DNA from: Wuchereria bancrofti
Lineage: Eukaryota; Nematoda; Chromadorea; Rhabditida; Onchocercidae
Direction of reading: 5' to 3'
NCBI GenBank assembly: GCA_005281725.1
Contig: SSBO01000008.1
Location: 2,232,001 to 2,296,000, forward strand
DNA: 64,000 bases
Below, piece by piece: positions 1 to 13,871 of the stretch. Position 1 is the first letter of the stretch; each line of letters opens with the position of its first letter. The position numbers and the translations under genes were made by a program. The notes beneath the pieces are model-generated. The model was not told the origin of the DNA, ran no database searches, and saw nothing but the letters and a program-made list of their open reading frames with translations.

Positions 1-309
1 CAAGTCTGTAATTAATTAAACTGCATTTGGGACTTGATAAATTTAGATTTTAAGCACTAAAATAAAATCCTTTTAAAGTATTATCAACAAAACTCCTCAA
101 TATGCTTTTTCTTATTAAAATTGAGATTTTTGAAGTCATTCGAAAGATATCTTCAAACAAAGAAAGCAAAGGAAATCAAGAAAATTTGAAATTTTTTTAA
201 AGAGTCGTTAAAAAAAAAGTCACATATACAAAATCACGACAACTTCCACGATAATTTCAAGTCTACTTATGCAAAGTAGCGCAACCAAATAATAAAATAA
301 TGAAGATTA

Positions 310-352
310 TCTGTATATGTGTATGTATGTGTGTATGTATGTGTGTGTGTGT
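310..352. repeat. GT-rich microsatellite
   Basis: A mixed (GTAT/GT)n tract lies in the 3' flank of the MAP1-like gene. The remaining sequence from 1 to 439 shows no coding signal and probably holds the 3' untranslated region of that minus-strand gene. Confidence 0.8.
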
Positions 353-439
353 CGACAAATGATATACGAGATTCTGATTGATGAAGTGAAAAAGAACTGT
401 ACTATTTCAGAAGAGATTCTTTACTTGGGCTATAATAGT

Positions 440-3400
440 TCACATTTCAAATTTGAATGCGGCACAAATATCATCAGTACCACCACTGGATAGCCTCAAT
501 GTGCAACGCTCAACCGAGCAACGTAAACTGATACCCGCTTCAGCTATTTCATTGGCCTGAAAAAGCAAAATATTATAAAATGAATAAATGCGAAACTGCA
601 TTGGTTGACTAGGAAACAAAAGGCAATCTAAAAGTGAGTGTGACAAAAAAATCGAAAAACATTAATGAAGAACAGAATGAAAGATCGAAATTTGAAAAAA
701 AAAAAAAATACACAACAAATTATTGATATCAGCAGAGACGATTCATTCAAAAAAAAAAATTCTTTAGAATATTAACAAATGGAGATATGCAAAAAACAGT
801 GCTCAAAAAAAGAAAAAAAAAAAGTAAGCCTCGATATTCTAAAAGAGTGAATAGAACGTTTGGCTTCCCCAATTACAGTGAATAATTAGGTAAGCATACT
901 AAGTTGTATTCTTAAGCATATTTTGTGAATAAAACTTAAGATGCTTGTCGCAAAATCATTTGGTGTAATCTCTTTCTAGTTAGCTAATCGATAGTTTTAC
1001 CTCCCTGCTTCGTTTTACCCATCATATCGTATTTTGCACATACGCTTATGTTGAGTTTCTCTGATGCTACTTTCTTGCTAACATTGCTATCCTCACAGAA
1101 TTCGAGTATTTGAATTTTAGATGAAGCAAAAAGGAAATCTCTCCCAATTGTAGCATATTTATTATAAAGAGAAAAGTAAAAACCCACTTTTTCATGGCTA
1201 TACAATGTCAGTTCACCGCTATCATGTGTTGGAAGCACATCCACTTCAAGCTCTACAAATCCAAAACTATACAAAATATTAGTATAAAAAGAACAATGAA
1301 GCATTACTTCTATGCAACTTTCTTGATTTCTTTCTAGTTCGAAAAAAGAAAGCCATAAATCATTCAGTAATTTCTTCTTATTTCCTGATTTACTTTTTTT
1401 TTTGAACAAATATTAGTTACGACTATGCTTTACTTTGTATTTAACTAAAATTAACCTGGTTTATTCCATGCTGCTTTACCAGCAATAAGACCGTCTATAA
1501 AATGTGTTCGTATTGAATCTTTTCCACTCAGCACATAACGCCTAAAAAAATATGCATTAGCAAAAAAAGGGGAAGAAAAAACGAAACAAACAACAGTAGA
1601 AGCATTCTCATAAATTAATCAGTGTAAGATGTTTTCAGTTTCACAAATCTTCTCTCTTTGTATCAAAACAATCTAGCAATCTATACTGACTATCTTTGGT
1701 AGCAATAATATACCAGGCATCAGAGTAAAACATAAAAAGTATTCATTTTTTTATAGCTTACATTCAAAATGTACATTGTTAATTAGCAAGCGATACATTT
1801 CTTTACCAAAAGAAACACAGTATGGAGAGCTTTAATAAAATCACATATGATTTGTTAAAAAAAAAAAAAGGAAATTTTTGTAAAAATGAATCTGTAGTAA
1901 CTAACAGATTTTTTGATAAATTTGAAAAAAAAAAAAAAAAGAAATCAATGATGCAAACCTGGATCGAATACTAGTTACAAATGCTTTTGCTGTTTCTTCA
2001 TCTTTCAATATAGGATGAGCACCGTGATGAGGGACGAAAACAATATCGAAATAGAGTGGTTGAGATAGCTTCGGCTTAGTTTTTACACCATTAACGACTG
2101 GTTTCGCACGTGTTCGAGCAGCACTCGTCATAGGTGGAAGATACATTTCTTCTGCACGCTTTTCCTCATAAATATTTTGATCCTAAAATGTAAAATGTTG
2201 GCAAAAGATAAAAATGATACAGCAGTAAAAGAATATGACTTCAATTTATCAAATTTGACCTTAAAATTTATAATATACTTTTTACTTCGTTAGCTACTTA
2301 ATGAAAAAATAATTGCGATCGATAGTTTCTTATTTCTCAAAATTACTTTCAAAATATAAAAAGACTTCTTTTTTAGAATATTCAAGCAAACTATATACTC
2401 AATAAAAGCTAACCTTCTAATACAATGGCCTAACTAGCAGATAGATTCCACATGAATCAGAATACCGGCTAATATTTCGAATAATGCTGACACATGAAGA
2501 AATGTAGAGTCTAAATGACCTAACTAAAAACAACTATAAAATAAAGCATACCGCAAGCGCATTAGCATTATCATTGATATCATGAGTTATATTGGTGAAT
2601 TGTCCATCAAGTATATCCCTGACATTCAGTTGCTCCATACAACCTGGTATAGCTGTTTCCGTTGCTGATTGGGCATTATTGATTACCTGTGTCGTTAGAT
2701 CTTGAACATGACGTTCTAGTTCAGATGTCGTTTTTCTTGCATTATCAACCATTTCTGATGCTTCAGCTAGCGAATCAATTACTTCATCTAGAGCTGTATC
2801 TGGCTAAAAATTGATCAATTACGAAGCACAACTTTCTCAGAATTCACATACTTCATTAAACAAATTTCGATTACTATAAAACATAATGATTATATTATCT
2901 TAATTGCATCATGCTTCAGAGATAGCTATTGATAGATCGAAAAAACACTTTGAGCAAAATTTTTAGTTCTCATCCTGTATTGATTATATCAATAAACCAC
3001 AATGTAAAAAAACACTACATAAACATAGGAAAAGCTATAAATAAAAAATAAAAATAGACACTAATCTCATTACTTTTCTGAAATAGAAAGAGAATCTGTA
3101 AACAAACCTGAGCAGTAACGGAATCACCTGAGCCGTCGTTTCGAGCCGGAAATGCTTCACGTTTGATATTGGATGACATTTGTGCCTAAAAGTTGTTCAG
3201 ATGATTAGAAATAGCTACGTAAACGAACTTACACAATCCATGCAATAGTTCATACAATCTCTTCAAGCAGAAACTGCGATGAAATTAATAAAATATCTTT
3301 GAAATCTTTACCTTTTCAGTTTCCTCATTTGAAATCATCTTTTCATGTTTATCGTCCTGCACATATTCTAATGTTCCATTATTGAGTTCATTTGACGACA

Positions 3401-6400
3401 GGGGAGTTGTGGAAGATTTCGACATTTCAAATTCATCATCATTCGATGGTGACAACTAAAACAATTTTTTTTTTTCATTGTTTACAGTTTAATACTTACA
3501 TCTCTAATTATTTTTGCATTTCTAGCCTTAAGTTCTTCACTAGACTAACACATCATTTTATACTCCAGTACGTTGAATACTTTCAAAAGGACGGATTTCT
3601 TTCTCACTGTCAGCAGTAAAGTTAAAGCACTCAAAAGTTCACTGGAAACAAGAAATATCAATCACATAAAGCAAAGAGATAGTTTTGACATTTGCTAAAT
3701 TCAAAAAGATTCATTTAGTTATTTATTAAACTCTTTTTAAAATTAACTGTTCAAAAAAAAAAATTACTTTCTCCAGTGTTGAAGAATCATCAACAATGCC
3801 GGTTACTAAGCCAGCCATAAATGGAGTGATATCACCAAACAAATCTAAAAGATAAATAATTGAGTACAGACTAAGAAAGATAAGAAATGCATAGTGTCTA
3901 ATCTAAATGCATAATCTAAAACAAAAAATTCATTAATGAGAAAATACCTTGCAAATTTTCCTTGCGCGTAGCTTCTCCATTATGGGTTGTAGTCTTGCTT
4001 ATTTCATCGTCATAATGTGCAATTTTCTCTTTCGGAGCGGAAACATCTGAAGAATTATCGACCATGTCAACTGTTGCGAAGGATGGTGCTGATGGTGTCA
4101 TCGGTGTAGAATCAAGTAATGGTGTGTCTTGTGATGGTAATGCCGAGTTTATCAAATCAAATCCTTCTCCAGCTGTCCCCTGAATCCAAAGTTTATGTCA
4201 GTAACTTTAAATCATATTTAAAAAAACACATCAAATTCAAGCTTTACTGAAAAATAATATTGTTTGTTCAGATCAATAAACTTCGTAAACTTACCACCAC
4301 CGGCTCTTTCATGAAATTTCCAATAAAATTTTTGTCGTCACCGGAAAAATCCATACTGATTTTACGTACTTGCATCGGTTCTTCAATACCATCTAGCAAA
4401 CCATTATCATCCGGAACTTGTGGATCAGTCGGAGTTTCAGGCATTTGTGGACTTTCGGGAGAAATGGGAGTTTTATTTTCCATGTCAGGAGAATGTTTCA
4501 CTTCAAAAGGCTGTCTAAGCTGTGGACTTACTGCATTTTGCGGATTACTTAAGGACGGTAGGTTAATCGATGCTGCTGAGTTCTGCAATACCTCAGCAGG
4601 TTGTATATCTGTCGAAACTGAATCTGAGTTTTCAGCCTTCACCTAAAAAAGTGACTTTTATTACACAAAAAGAAAAAGAAACTGACAATTTTGCATCAAC
4701 ATGCTGAGACAGGTGCTTTAACGACCAATTTAAAACCAAAAATATTACGAAAAGCATGCAAAATTTGCTCAATGTTGCATAATTATAAAATTATTTCATG
4801 CGCTTATGTAAATCAAGCAAACAGTTTATCACAATTTAAGAAAAAAGTACAAATAGCAAAAAAGTGAACTTACTTTTGATAGTGAAGTTTTTATTCCAAC
4901 TTTATCGGCTAGTTTTCTTTTTCCTATCTCCTTTTCCTTTGGTTTGACTTCCAGAGTGGCATTCTTCTTCGCATCATTTGGTCTAGATTTCCCTGGCTTA
5001 GCCGCTGTTTTAGTTTCTGGAGTATGAGACTTATTATTGCCTACAGCAGATGTCTTTGCTGATTCCATGATTGGTCTCTTTGCACCCGCAACAGGCCGTG
5101 ATGGTGCACCTGCTGCTAATGATTGTCTGAAATAAATCGTGTTGAAAATTATTTAAACAGCTTCGAAACTTGAATCAGTTATGCAAAATACAATCCCGAA
5201 TAAGAAGATTAGATATCTTGAGGAAATTGAATTCGAATTTATAACCAAAGAAATAAAAAAACTGACCTGACCACTTTTTTCAGAGGTTCATTAGGTGTCG
5301 TTTGCAGCGATGCAGGACGTGACAGTGACAAACTCGGAGGATTTTTTGCTGTAACATTTAAAAAAAATAAATGTAAAAGTAGAAAGAAAAAAAAAAACCA
5401 GTTACTAAAGCTCTATTTTTATGAGTCATCCCATAATCAAAAAGTAAAAATTCCAATAGCCTTCCCGAACCATGTTTCGAGGATTTTGAAGTATTTTCCC
5501 TTTAAAATACATTGATTATTCCTTGTTTCTCTCTCCATCCTCCCCTCCCATCTTTTCCTGTGTCGCTTCCAATGTATTGTAACATACATAACTACAAAAA
5601 AATTGGCATTACATCATTTTTCATCACATCATTGATAGCTTCAGTCATCTTAAGCTGTATTTTTAAAATTGTAACAAATGTATACTAGGTGTAGGTTTTC
5701 GTATTATTTTTCCTGGACGAGCCGACGATGGTTTCTCTTTCATAGCTTGCGTAAATTGTGGGTAACGTAAGTATTCCTCGTTCTTTAATTTTTCCAGTGA
5801 TGCATAAAGTTTCTCCAATGGACAAGAGCCTTAAATTAGAATAATATGGAAGTAATAAATTCCATTTGAAAAAGGAATTGCAACATTGCAAAGTTCACTC
5901 AAGCAGCAAGCTTACCACCAAATTCACAGTACAATTCTTTAGCAAAAAAAATATGTATTGTTGTTATCCCTCTCAAAGCTTTATTTTGATATTGTTGGAT
6001 AATAAAAATAGCAGTTTTTCCCTCTGCATATTCAAAAAACTTAAAAACTTGTTCATATCTTCTCCAAGACTCAACTTATCACTTTTTCAATAGTTCTAAG
6101 AAGCAGTGCTAATTCTGTGTGTAAAGAATGGTCAATTCATGACTGAACGTCAAACCTATGTTACAGTGTCTAGTGCTAATGTAATTTTACTACTGCATAT
6201 CGTTTATATGGAGCCAACAATTGAAAATACAAAAAAAAAAAGAAGCATTTTTTAGCACCAGAGACTATACATATCAAGCTTTTTTTTTTTTTGAAAATCT
6301 AGTGATAAACGATAAACTGGTTTCTCTACAGAAAGTAAAGCATGGCTTTATAAAAGTCGGACTGTCATCGACAACGTTATCTGACAATGCTTCTATTCTA

Positions 6401-8883
6401 TTTTTAATTTAAGAAGCTATTTCAGAAATTAATGAAAAATGAGATTTATGAAGGAAAGAACATATCTCTCAAGCTTAGAAATAACAAAACAAAAACGTCA
6501 AAACATTTCAAAGTACGCCCTTACCAGTAATAAGAATACGTGACACTGGCAATGTATGATCCGATGGATGCCAAACCAAAAGAAGTGCTAGTGATGTTAA
6601 GGCGGCAAATTTTTCTATATTTTCATCGGTTTTTAGAGCACTTACAAGTGAAGCAAGATCTTTCGAGCTACGTTCTGGATTTAGTACAATCATGCGCAAT
6701 GCACCCTCTCCTATCACCTAAAAAACGAGCAATTTCAAATGCGAGGCCATAAGGATAGAAATCAAATTATTTGTACCTAAACGAGTAACATACAGCAAAG
6801 AAGAAACTAAGGACCATTTTTATGAAATTTTAGTTTAGTTAAAAACTAAGTATAATGGAATATTAAAAAATTATCCATACCTCTATCACAGTTCATAAAA
6901 AATAATTCCCTGATTATTAACTCTCCAGCTTTACTATTTAATTTCTTATAAAAACTATACAATCCAATAAAAATTCTAACATCTGAAAATGAAAATGACT
7001 AGAATTATAATTATGACTAGAATTATAATTAGAAGGGTAAGCACGGAGCAGACAAAACCAAAAAGCAGTGTAAGCATAGAAAATCGATATGATTAAAGAA
7101 CTAGCCTCATATAAAGTTACTGCTTCTAGCTTTGTACTAACAAAAGCTTCAATCGGTTTCAGACCTTCCGCACGCAAACCTTCATGCATTGCACGTAAAA
7201 CTTTTGAAGCTTCACCGTCTCCATTTGCTATGCTTGGAGGTGGTAAATTGCAAATCAGAGAACCAAAATTTGGATGGCACTGGAATTAAAAAAAGTTATT
7301 TTTTTTATTCCTTCTTCTCAGTTCCCATTATTTTATGTATAAAACTATGTCCCTTTTGTTCAGTAACAATAAATAAATTTGCCTGTGTTTCATTTTCCTA
7401 TGTATTTATTTTCTATATGGGAACAAGTGAACTCTTACAAAAGGAGCCAACCCCATCTTTTCACTTTTCAAGTCTTGTAGATTTATTCTTAATTTTTCCA
7501 AGCTATATATAACTTCATATAACTTGTTATATGTCCAAGCTTCATATAACCTGATTATATTCAATACAAACATGATTTTTAATTCAAAATTTTATAAAAA
7601 CTATTCGTGTTTCTCCTTCTTCCCGCCCTTTATTGTATGGAATCGTCTTTGTCATTTATATCACCTAAATACAGTGCCCTGTAAATTCCAACAATTGCAT
7701 TTCAAGTCTATCAATAGAAACAAAAAAAAAAGATATTAAAGCTCTGCTTCACACAAATCTACGATTTGGTTCAAAAATCTGCTCAACAGCATACCTCTTG
7801 CAAACATTTCCGCATTAAAATTGCTGAGATTCCTTGCAAACATTTTGGACTTACACGAGTAACCACTGCTGCTGATACTGCAATAAAAAAACAATTATCA
7901 CACACCTACTCCTGTAATCAATTACAAGAAACGAGATGTCAAATCTAACAAATATCAGCGAACGAGATTAGAACAAAACATAGAAAATTTTTTATGCAAA
8001 AAACTTGTGGTACAAATAAAACCTAATAAAATAGGACGTAGGACAAATAAGCGAACAAGCAATTAACCTACAAATGCTATGTTACTAGACATAATAAAAA
8101 TATTTATCTTTAAATATTTATCATATATCTTTATTTATCATTTCGCTTATACAGCAGAGTCTAAAATATTTAATCGTCTCATTATACCAAAAATCCTTAT
8201 CAGCTAAAAACAAAACGGTGCCATTAACAATACCAGAAACAGGTAAAATAATTACATATGCCTCAGGATGCAGCGTACTCTATTTCATTTATATAGTATA
8301 CTCTAAAATCAGTAATCACGCACAGATCGGTGAATTCAGTGACGCAGAACTACTTACTTTTGTCGTAATTACGAATCAGATTCCAATATGGGACAACTTG
8401 TTGATCACCTCCATCAAGAAGTATAGAAAAACCATTCACTGAGAAAAACGCGGCATCCTCATTCCCACCGGAAAATATATACATCAGTGGATGACGGGTA
8501 CGGATACTTCCAACAGAATGGCCTGCCGGCAATAATTGCACCAAATCTGCATCTGAAAAATCCTCTAGTAAGTTTATAAATATCGAAAAAAAATATATAT
8601 ATATACTTATATATTCTACAAGAGAAGTTTATATATGCATAGATAATTTAAAACCATTTGTACAAGGATGTTAACGTATCATTCAAAGTGAACTCAGTTC
8701 TAACGGAAGTATATATTTTTTAATTTAACAACAATGTTGATTAAAACATTAAGACAGTCACATTTCATACCTTAATTATCAATTAGAATAGCAGCAAATT
8801 TCAATTATTAAGACACACAATTTCTAAATCTTGACGACTCAATGCAAATGGAATGTATAAGTGAGTTATTTACCTTGAATCAT
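440..8883 (-). CDS. maph-1: MAP1/Futsch-family microtubule-associated protein (maph-1-like)
   Basis: The family binds and stabilises microtubules and is best known from neurons. About 17 coding exons can be placed, approximately at 8874-8883, 8358-8552, 7795-7877, 7106-7279, 6528-6717, 5711-5829, 5267-5348, 4874-5128, 4295-4643, 3949-4182, 3767-3848, 3311-3456, 3108-3186, 2552-2803, 1959-2182, 1456-1541, 1188-1252 and 440-556, giving roughly 910 residues. The N-terminal exons carry the family's metallo-beta-lactamase-like block: YIFSGGNEDAAFFSVNGF, then LVDGG- and THIG-like segments, MIVLNPERSSKDL, LVWHP and LEKLYASLEKL. The middle is low-complexity, rich in S/T/P and K/E. The C-terminus keeps the light-chain domain: FDIVFVPHHGAHP, RYVLSGKDS, VLPTHDSGEL and a final CAAFKFEM. 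The start is ATG at 8883, which gives MIQDADLVQLLPAG after splicing. The protein is much shorter than vertebrate MAP1A/B or fly Futsch. One intron appears to be GC-AG. Family identity is secure; internal exon ends are approximate. Confidence 0.9.
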
Positions 8884-9025
8884 TTGACTTTCTTAATAAT
8901 ATTAATGATAACTTGCTAATACTGGCGTTATTATTATTATTATTATTGATTGATCTTATGTTGTTGTTGTTGTTGTCGTTGTCGTTATTCTCCCGTTGTC
9001 GGATAGATGATCCCTCTGTAATACG
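8874..9025 (-). other. 5' exon of the MAP1-like gene, with Asn-codon run
   Basis: This 152-bp exon has a TTTATTTCAG acceptor at its upstream end and a strong AAG/GTAAATA donor. One frame is open throughout and contains AAC/AAT runs, but it ends in a phase that does not match the next exon. A second frame contains only the ATG at 8883 before the donor and does match. The exon is therefore mostly 5' untranslated if the strong donor is used. It would be coding only if a weaker upstream GTATTA donor inside it is used. Confidence 0.65.
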
Positions 9026-10300
9026 CTGAAATAAAAGAGATAATGATAAAAATAGTCAAGCAAAGAAGTAAAACATTCAAAGCGATATTGGATATATGTG
9101 AAAATGAAGCAAAATTAATGTGAAAATTTTGCTAAGCACTAAAAGGACTAAAAGGAAGAGAGTGAATTTCATTGAAATTCTCATAAAATTTTTCGCCACT
9201 TGCACAAACGTCATTCTCTCTCCTCTGGCTTAAGCCATCATCCATTGCTTCTTAAAGTCTTAGAGCTGCTCATCAGCCTGAACAATTGGGAGTTACCGTA
9301 GCCAGCTTGTGAAAAAGTCCCATCCCACACAACTTTTGCATCATTTAACGTCAGAACAGAGAAATGAAAATATCATTCAAAAGTGATATATTACAGACAA
9401 ATAAGATTGTTAATTAATATTCTATTAAATTGATTCGATTAAAATTAATAAATTTCTATTGGTAGAATTAATCTCAAAAAAATTTCAATTTTCAGCGATA
9501 ATTATCAAAATTGTTAGCAATTTTTCGAGAAACAAAAAAAACATAAAATTTCCTTCCTTTCAATGAAATAATTTAGAATTGAAAATGATAAAAACAAGTA
9601 TGATTAATTAATTATATCAATACAAATTATTGAAACAATTGCTCAGATATTCTCATTATATCTAATCCATTTTATAACATTTAATTTCAAATCATTATTT
9701 CAGGCTGAATCTTTTCTACCAATATTAACTTTTTTTTTTTTTTTTAATTAGCAAAGAGTTAATTCTAATAAAGCAAATCATCGACTAAAGTGGTAAATTT
9801 TACATTAGCATGGCAATTTCCTTATGAAAAATCCATGAGAAAGAAATTTGCAAATACAAATGATCTCTCGTCTTCTCTAAAAGGTTAAAGTTCATTTCTA
9901 ATGTAAGAATTCAATTGTTTTATATATAAAATAAATGTGACGAAGAAGAAAACTTTTTTGAATTAAAAATCCAAAAAATCGCTAAAATACGATCGTTGAA
10001 TAAAATGCGTTGGTTATTCATTTATTTATTTATTTCTTTATTACCTTAGCGCATCTGGCGGTTTTGTTTACTGTCAACGAAGAGCACGAATAATTGCCCA
10101 TTTCCGGTTACGGTAACTTATTGTTTCAATGAGTTGTGTGTATCATTTTATTTCAAATAATATTTAATTGTATATTTACTCAGCTATTTCACTACAATTT
10201 TTAGCTGAACTGGAAAAATTGACAGAGTGTATTTTACACTCCAAAAAAAAAGAAAAGTGAAAAGGTATGAAGTGAATATGTCTGTCACTTTTTTTTGCAG
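9026..10300. promoter_or_regulatory. Upstream region of the MAP1-like gene
   Basis: The intergenic or 5' intronic stretch includes GC-richer islands around 9210-9360 and 10045-10110 in otherwise AT-rich DNA. These are the most plausible promoter or regulatory parts. No specific element can be named. Confidence 0.3.
10045..10101 (-). other. Candidate upstream first exon of the MAP1-like gene
   Basis: A 57-bp open segment begins ATG GGC AAT and ends GCT AAG at a GTAATA donor, encoding MGNYSCSSLTVNKTARCAK in phase 0. It lies in a distinctly GC-richer patch and would join in frame with the Asn-rich reading frame of the 8874-9025 exon. No homology supports it. It could equally be chance or a short upstream reading frame. 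Confidence 0.25.
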
Positions 10301-10586
10301 CCAAATTTGTTAGATTAACAAATTTTTATAATTTCAAAATTTTATTTTTGGAACTTTACACTTTCTAACTTATGCTTAAATTTATACTTATAATTGAAGA
10401 ATGGAAATTTTTCGAAAATTCACTAACTTAATTTAGATTATAGGCCAATTTATTAGATTAACAAATTTTTATAATTTCAAAATTTTATTTTTGGAAATTT
10501 ACACTTTCTAACTTATGTTTAAATTTACACTTATAATTGAAGAATGGAAAATTTTCGAAAATTCACTAACTTAATTTAGATTATAG
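10301..10586. repeat. 143-bp tandem duplication
   Basis: Two consecutive copies of a 143-bp unit, starting near 10301 and 10444, differ at only a few positions. Both copies include the TAGATTAACAAATTTTTAT and GAAAATTCACTAACTTAA segments. The similarity implies a recent local duplication. No open frame is conserved. Confidence 0.9.
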
Positions 10587-13500
10587 TCCTCATGTTTGCT
10601 ATTTACAACGATCGAAGTCGAAAATATTGACGAGAAGTATCAAAATTGTTAACTTCAAATACTTATAACTAGCTCTGTCAACAATGCACAAATGTCAACA
10701 ATGATCTATCTATAAGTGGCTTCGTTTCCTAATGCGATGAAAAATTTTGTCAACCAATAATAGAATGTTTATAACTTATCGATGAGAAAAATGTTCGTAA
10801 ATTTTTAATAACTATTACTTTAGAACTTGGAAATCATTTGGAAAATATTCTCTGAGAGAAATTATTTCTGGAAGCGATTGCAATTTGAGATTTTAACAAT
10901 TTAGAGAATTTTAAATGACATTGCTATCTCTCTCTCTCTCTCTCACTCATCCTTTTATCAAAATTAGCTGCAAATTATTGTTAACAGATGGAGATTTCGA
11001 TGATTAACAAAAGAATTTACATTCCATTTGACCGATATTTCTATGCAACAGAAGAATATCATCACTTTAAAACAAATTAAAAAAAATTTTTTTTTTTTAA
11101 AAATAACAAAAAACAAAATTTTTGGAGTAAGAAAAATGAGTCTAACAGAAATTTGAAATTAATGTATACCTTAAGAATAGTAATATTATTAGGCTTAAGT
11201 TCATTTCACATATTTTTAATTAAAAATTTTCGAAATAAAATTTTACTTATATTTTTACCAATTATTTTAGAGTCAAAATGTTTAGCTTAGAATATTTATT
11301 GCATTTGCTATTACACTTTTTTAGCTAAGCCATTTCAAAAATTTTATTGATTCTCTCGTTATATTTTAAGCTAAGCTAATCTCATCTTAAATTCTTTACA
11401 AAAGACTCAGATTAAAATGTCTCATCTAATAAATCCCTGAATCAGTTATTCGAAGTTATTAATATTATATTCAAACAAAAAAAAAATAAATAAAAAAAGA
11501 AATTATTCCATCAATTATTCAAAGTTTAAGTTGGAATAACACTCGGCTAAATATTCACATCAAATTTTGTGACAGCAAATAATTAATGCATTTCAAAAAA
11601 ATTAATTTGATATGATTTACCTTAGGGTATTAAAATTTAACTTGTAGAAAAAAATCTTAAGAACAAAAAAAAAAAAAACTTTTTCTTTGACAAAAATATG
11701 GTATTTAATTGGATTCACAATGTTCTAGCTTTTCTTTTCAAAAAATCTAACTTTCTAATAACAAAAATAATATTTGTTATTGAATTGAAAATAGCGAGAA
11801 AATATTTTTCATTTTAACTAAAGAATAAAAATGAATGAGAACGGTTTACTTTTACACTTTACCCAAGTAAAATTGATGCTAATATAATTTAATAATAATA
11901 ATCTGTTAAAGTAGAATAAACAAAAAAAATTTCATCAGCACTTTTTTTTTAATAAAGCTTAAAAAAATTAGATCTATTTTAGAAAATAAAAATGAATCCA
12001 ATGAAAAGTATAAAATACATTTTATACTGGAGGCGTTGAGCTACAAGGCTCACATATATATAATTATTCAATTACCTATCCTAAGTATTTAATTTAAATT
12101 TAAAACAAAAAAAAATGAAATGAATTTTTAGACATAATACTAATTTCCATTGATATTCAATACTTTTTCTATTTATTGATAAAGAAGAAATTTATCAGAT
12201 AGATAAAAAATAAAACAATAATTCATCCCTGTCTCGATGTTATTTCCACCTAATTCAGATGAATTTTTTTATCTCTCTTAAATTAACATGAAAAATTTTC
12301 CTTTGCTTTTCATGTATAAACAATAATACTGATAACAACTGTATTGTATGAATCAAAATTATCACTAAGTTACAATGATTTGATTACGATAGTGATAACT
12401 TATAGATGATATGTTATATTCAAGATTTCTAACACATTCTTTTCAATTAATTTTATAAATTGATAATGCATTGTTTTAATTATAATTATTCAATTTTTAA
12501 CCTTTCTTTTTTTTAAAAATGCGTTGCGATTTAAATAATATCACTAATTGAAAAAAAAAGGAAGTTTTAAAATTAAAAAATAATGATAATAGATATTCTC
12601 ATTAACTGAGCAATAATAATAATCTGACAGACACAAACATTTATCGCTTGGCTTATTTGCTATAGCAAACAAAAGCTACTTATTTTTAACATAGTTGACT
12701 AATTTTACATATACTTAACAATTTTTGCTAATTTAAGTTAAAAATTTAAAAGCTAAAATTTTAATCATGAATGAACATTCATTGAAAGTTGAAAGAAAAA
12801 AAAAAAAGAAAGAATGAAATTTGATAGGAATAAACTGTTGAATATTTTTCCTTCTCATTTCCAATGATGTGATAAAAACAAAAAAAAAAAAACATACCTA
12901 ATCAATTGTTATCAAACTTGTACTTATCACTGTATTCTTCTATTACCAGTAATACTACCTTTTTTTTTTCTTTTTTAAAATGTTTTGTGATAGAGTACTT
13001 TGGGAGAATTTTCTTTTTTTTTTTTTTCACTTAAAATCAACTAATAATCCAAGATCTAACCATTTCATACTACATCTATCTATCTATTTATCAGCAAATC
13101 TATTTGACCTTATCTGTCAGCTTATCAGTCGATCGACAATTTGTCATCAAATATATAATCTGCGGAGTAGAACAGGATGACTGATGATACTTCATTGATT
13201 AATTAGTCGTATTGAGTTCCCCCATTTCCGATCTCTTTTTTTTCTCAGGAAGTTCACTTGATTGGTTTATATGTTTGTGCAGGTGTTCGTTTTTTTTTGT
13301 CTGAGTAATTTCTAACATTTGAACAGAAATTTGTTAATGAAAAAAAAGAAAAAAAACGACAACGTTAACTTTAAAGTAACCAAAGTCTTTACTATATACT
13401 AACTTTTCCTGGTGATTTCATTATTAAACAATTTCTTAAATTAATTACCTAGAAATGTAGTATATTGCAAGCAGATGATAAAATTCAGAAAAAGATATGC

Positions 13501-13871
13501 AATTGATTTAAAAATTTCTTATAAGTTTGACAAGAGACTTACTTATTCAGTATTAATAAAATAATTTTCATAACTATTTGTTGATTACATTATCTTTTTT
13601 TTTTTTTTTTTCATAATTCTGAGGTTAAATCTAAGGTTTAAATTTTCAATTCAGAAATATTATTGTCTTAAAATATTTTCGAAAAGTAAATGTTTTCAGA
13701 CATAAGTAGCAAAAAATTATATCATATCATGCAAATAACAAACTACACTTTTTTTTTTTAAAAAAAAATAAATGCATTTCATTTTCATAATTTAAAACGA
13801 ACAACAGAAGGCTTTCATTCCATTCGTTAAAATAGAACATTAAAATAGTCAGGTGGGATGGATATGAACTA
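10587..13871. other. AT-rich gene-free stretch
   Basis: Only short open frames, homopolymer runs and a (TC)n tract at about 10926-10944 are visible. No conserved protein, RNA gene or paired splice signals with coding sequence were recognised. Confidence 0.6.

Noticed and set aside
4260..4646. Plus-strand 128-codon frame
   Set aside because: Antisense of a MAP1 exon on the minus strand whose splice phases fit the gene.
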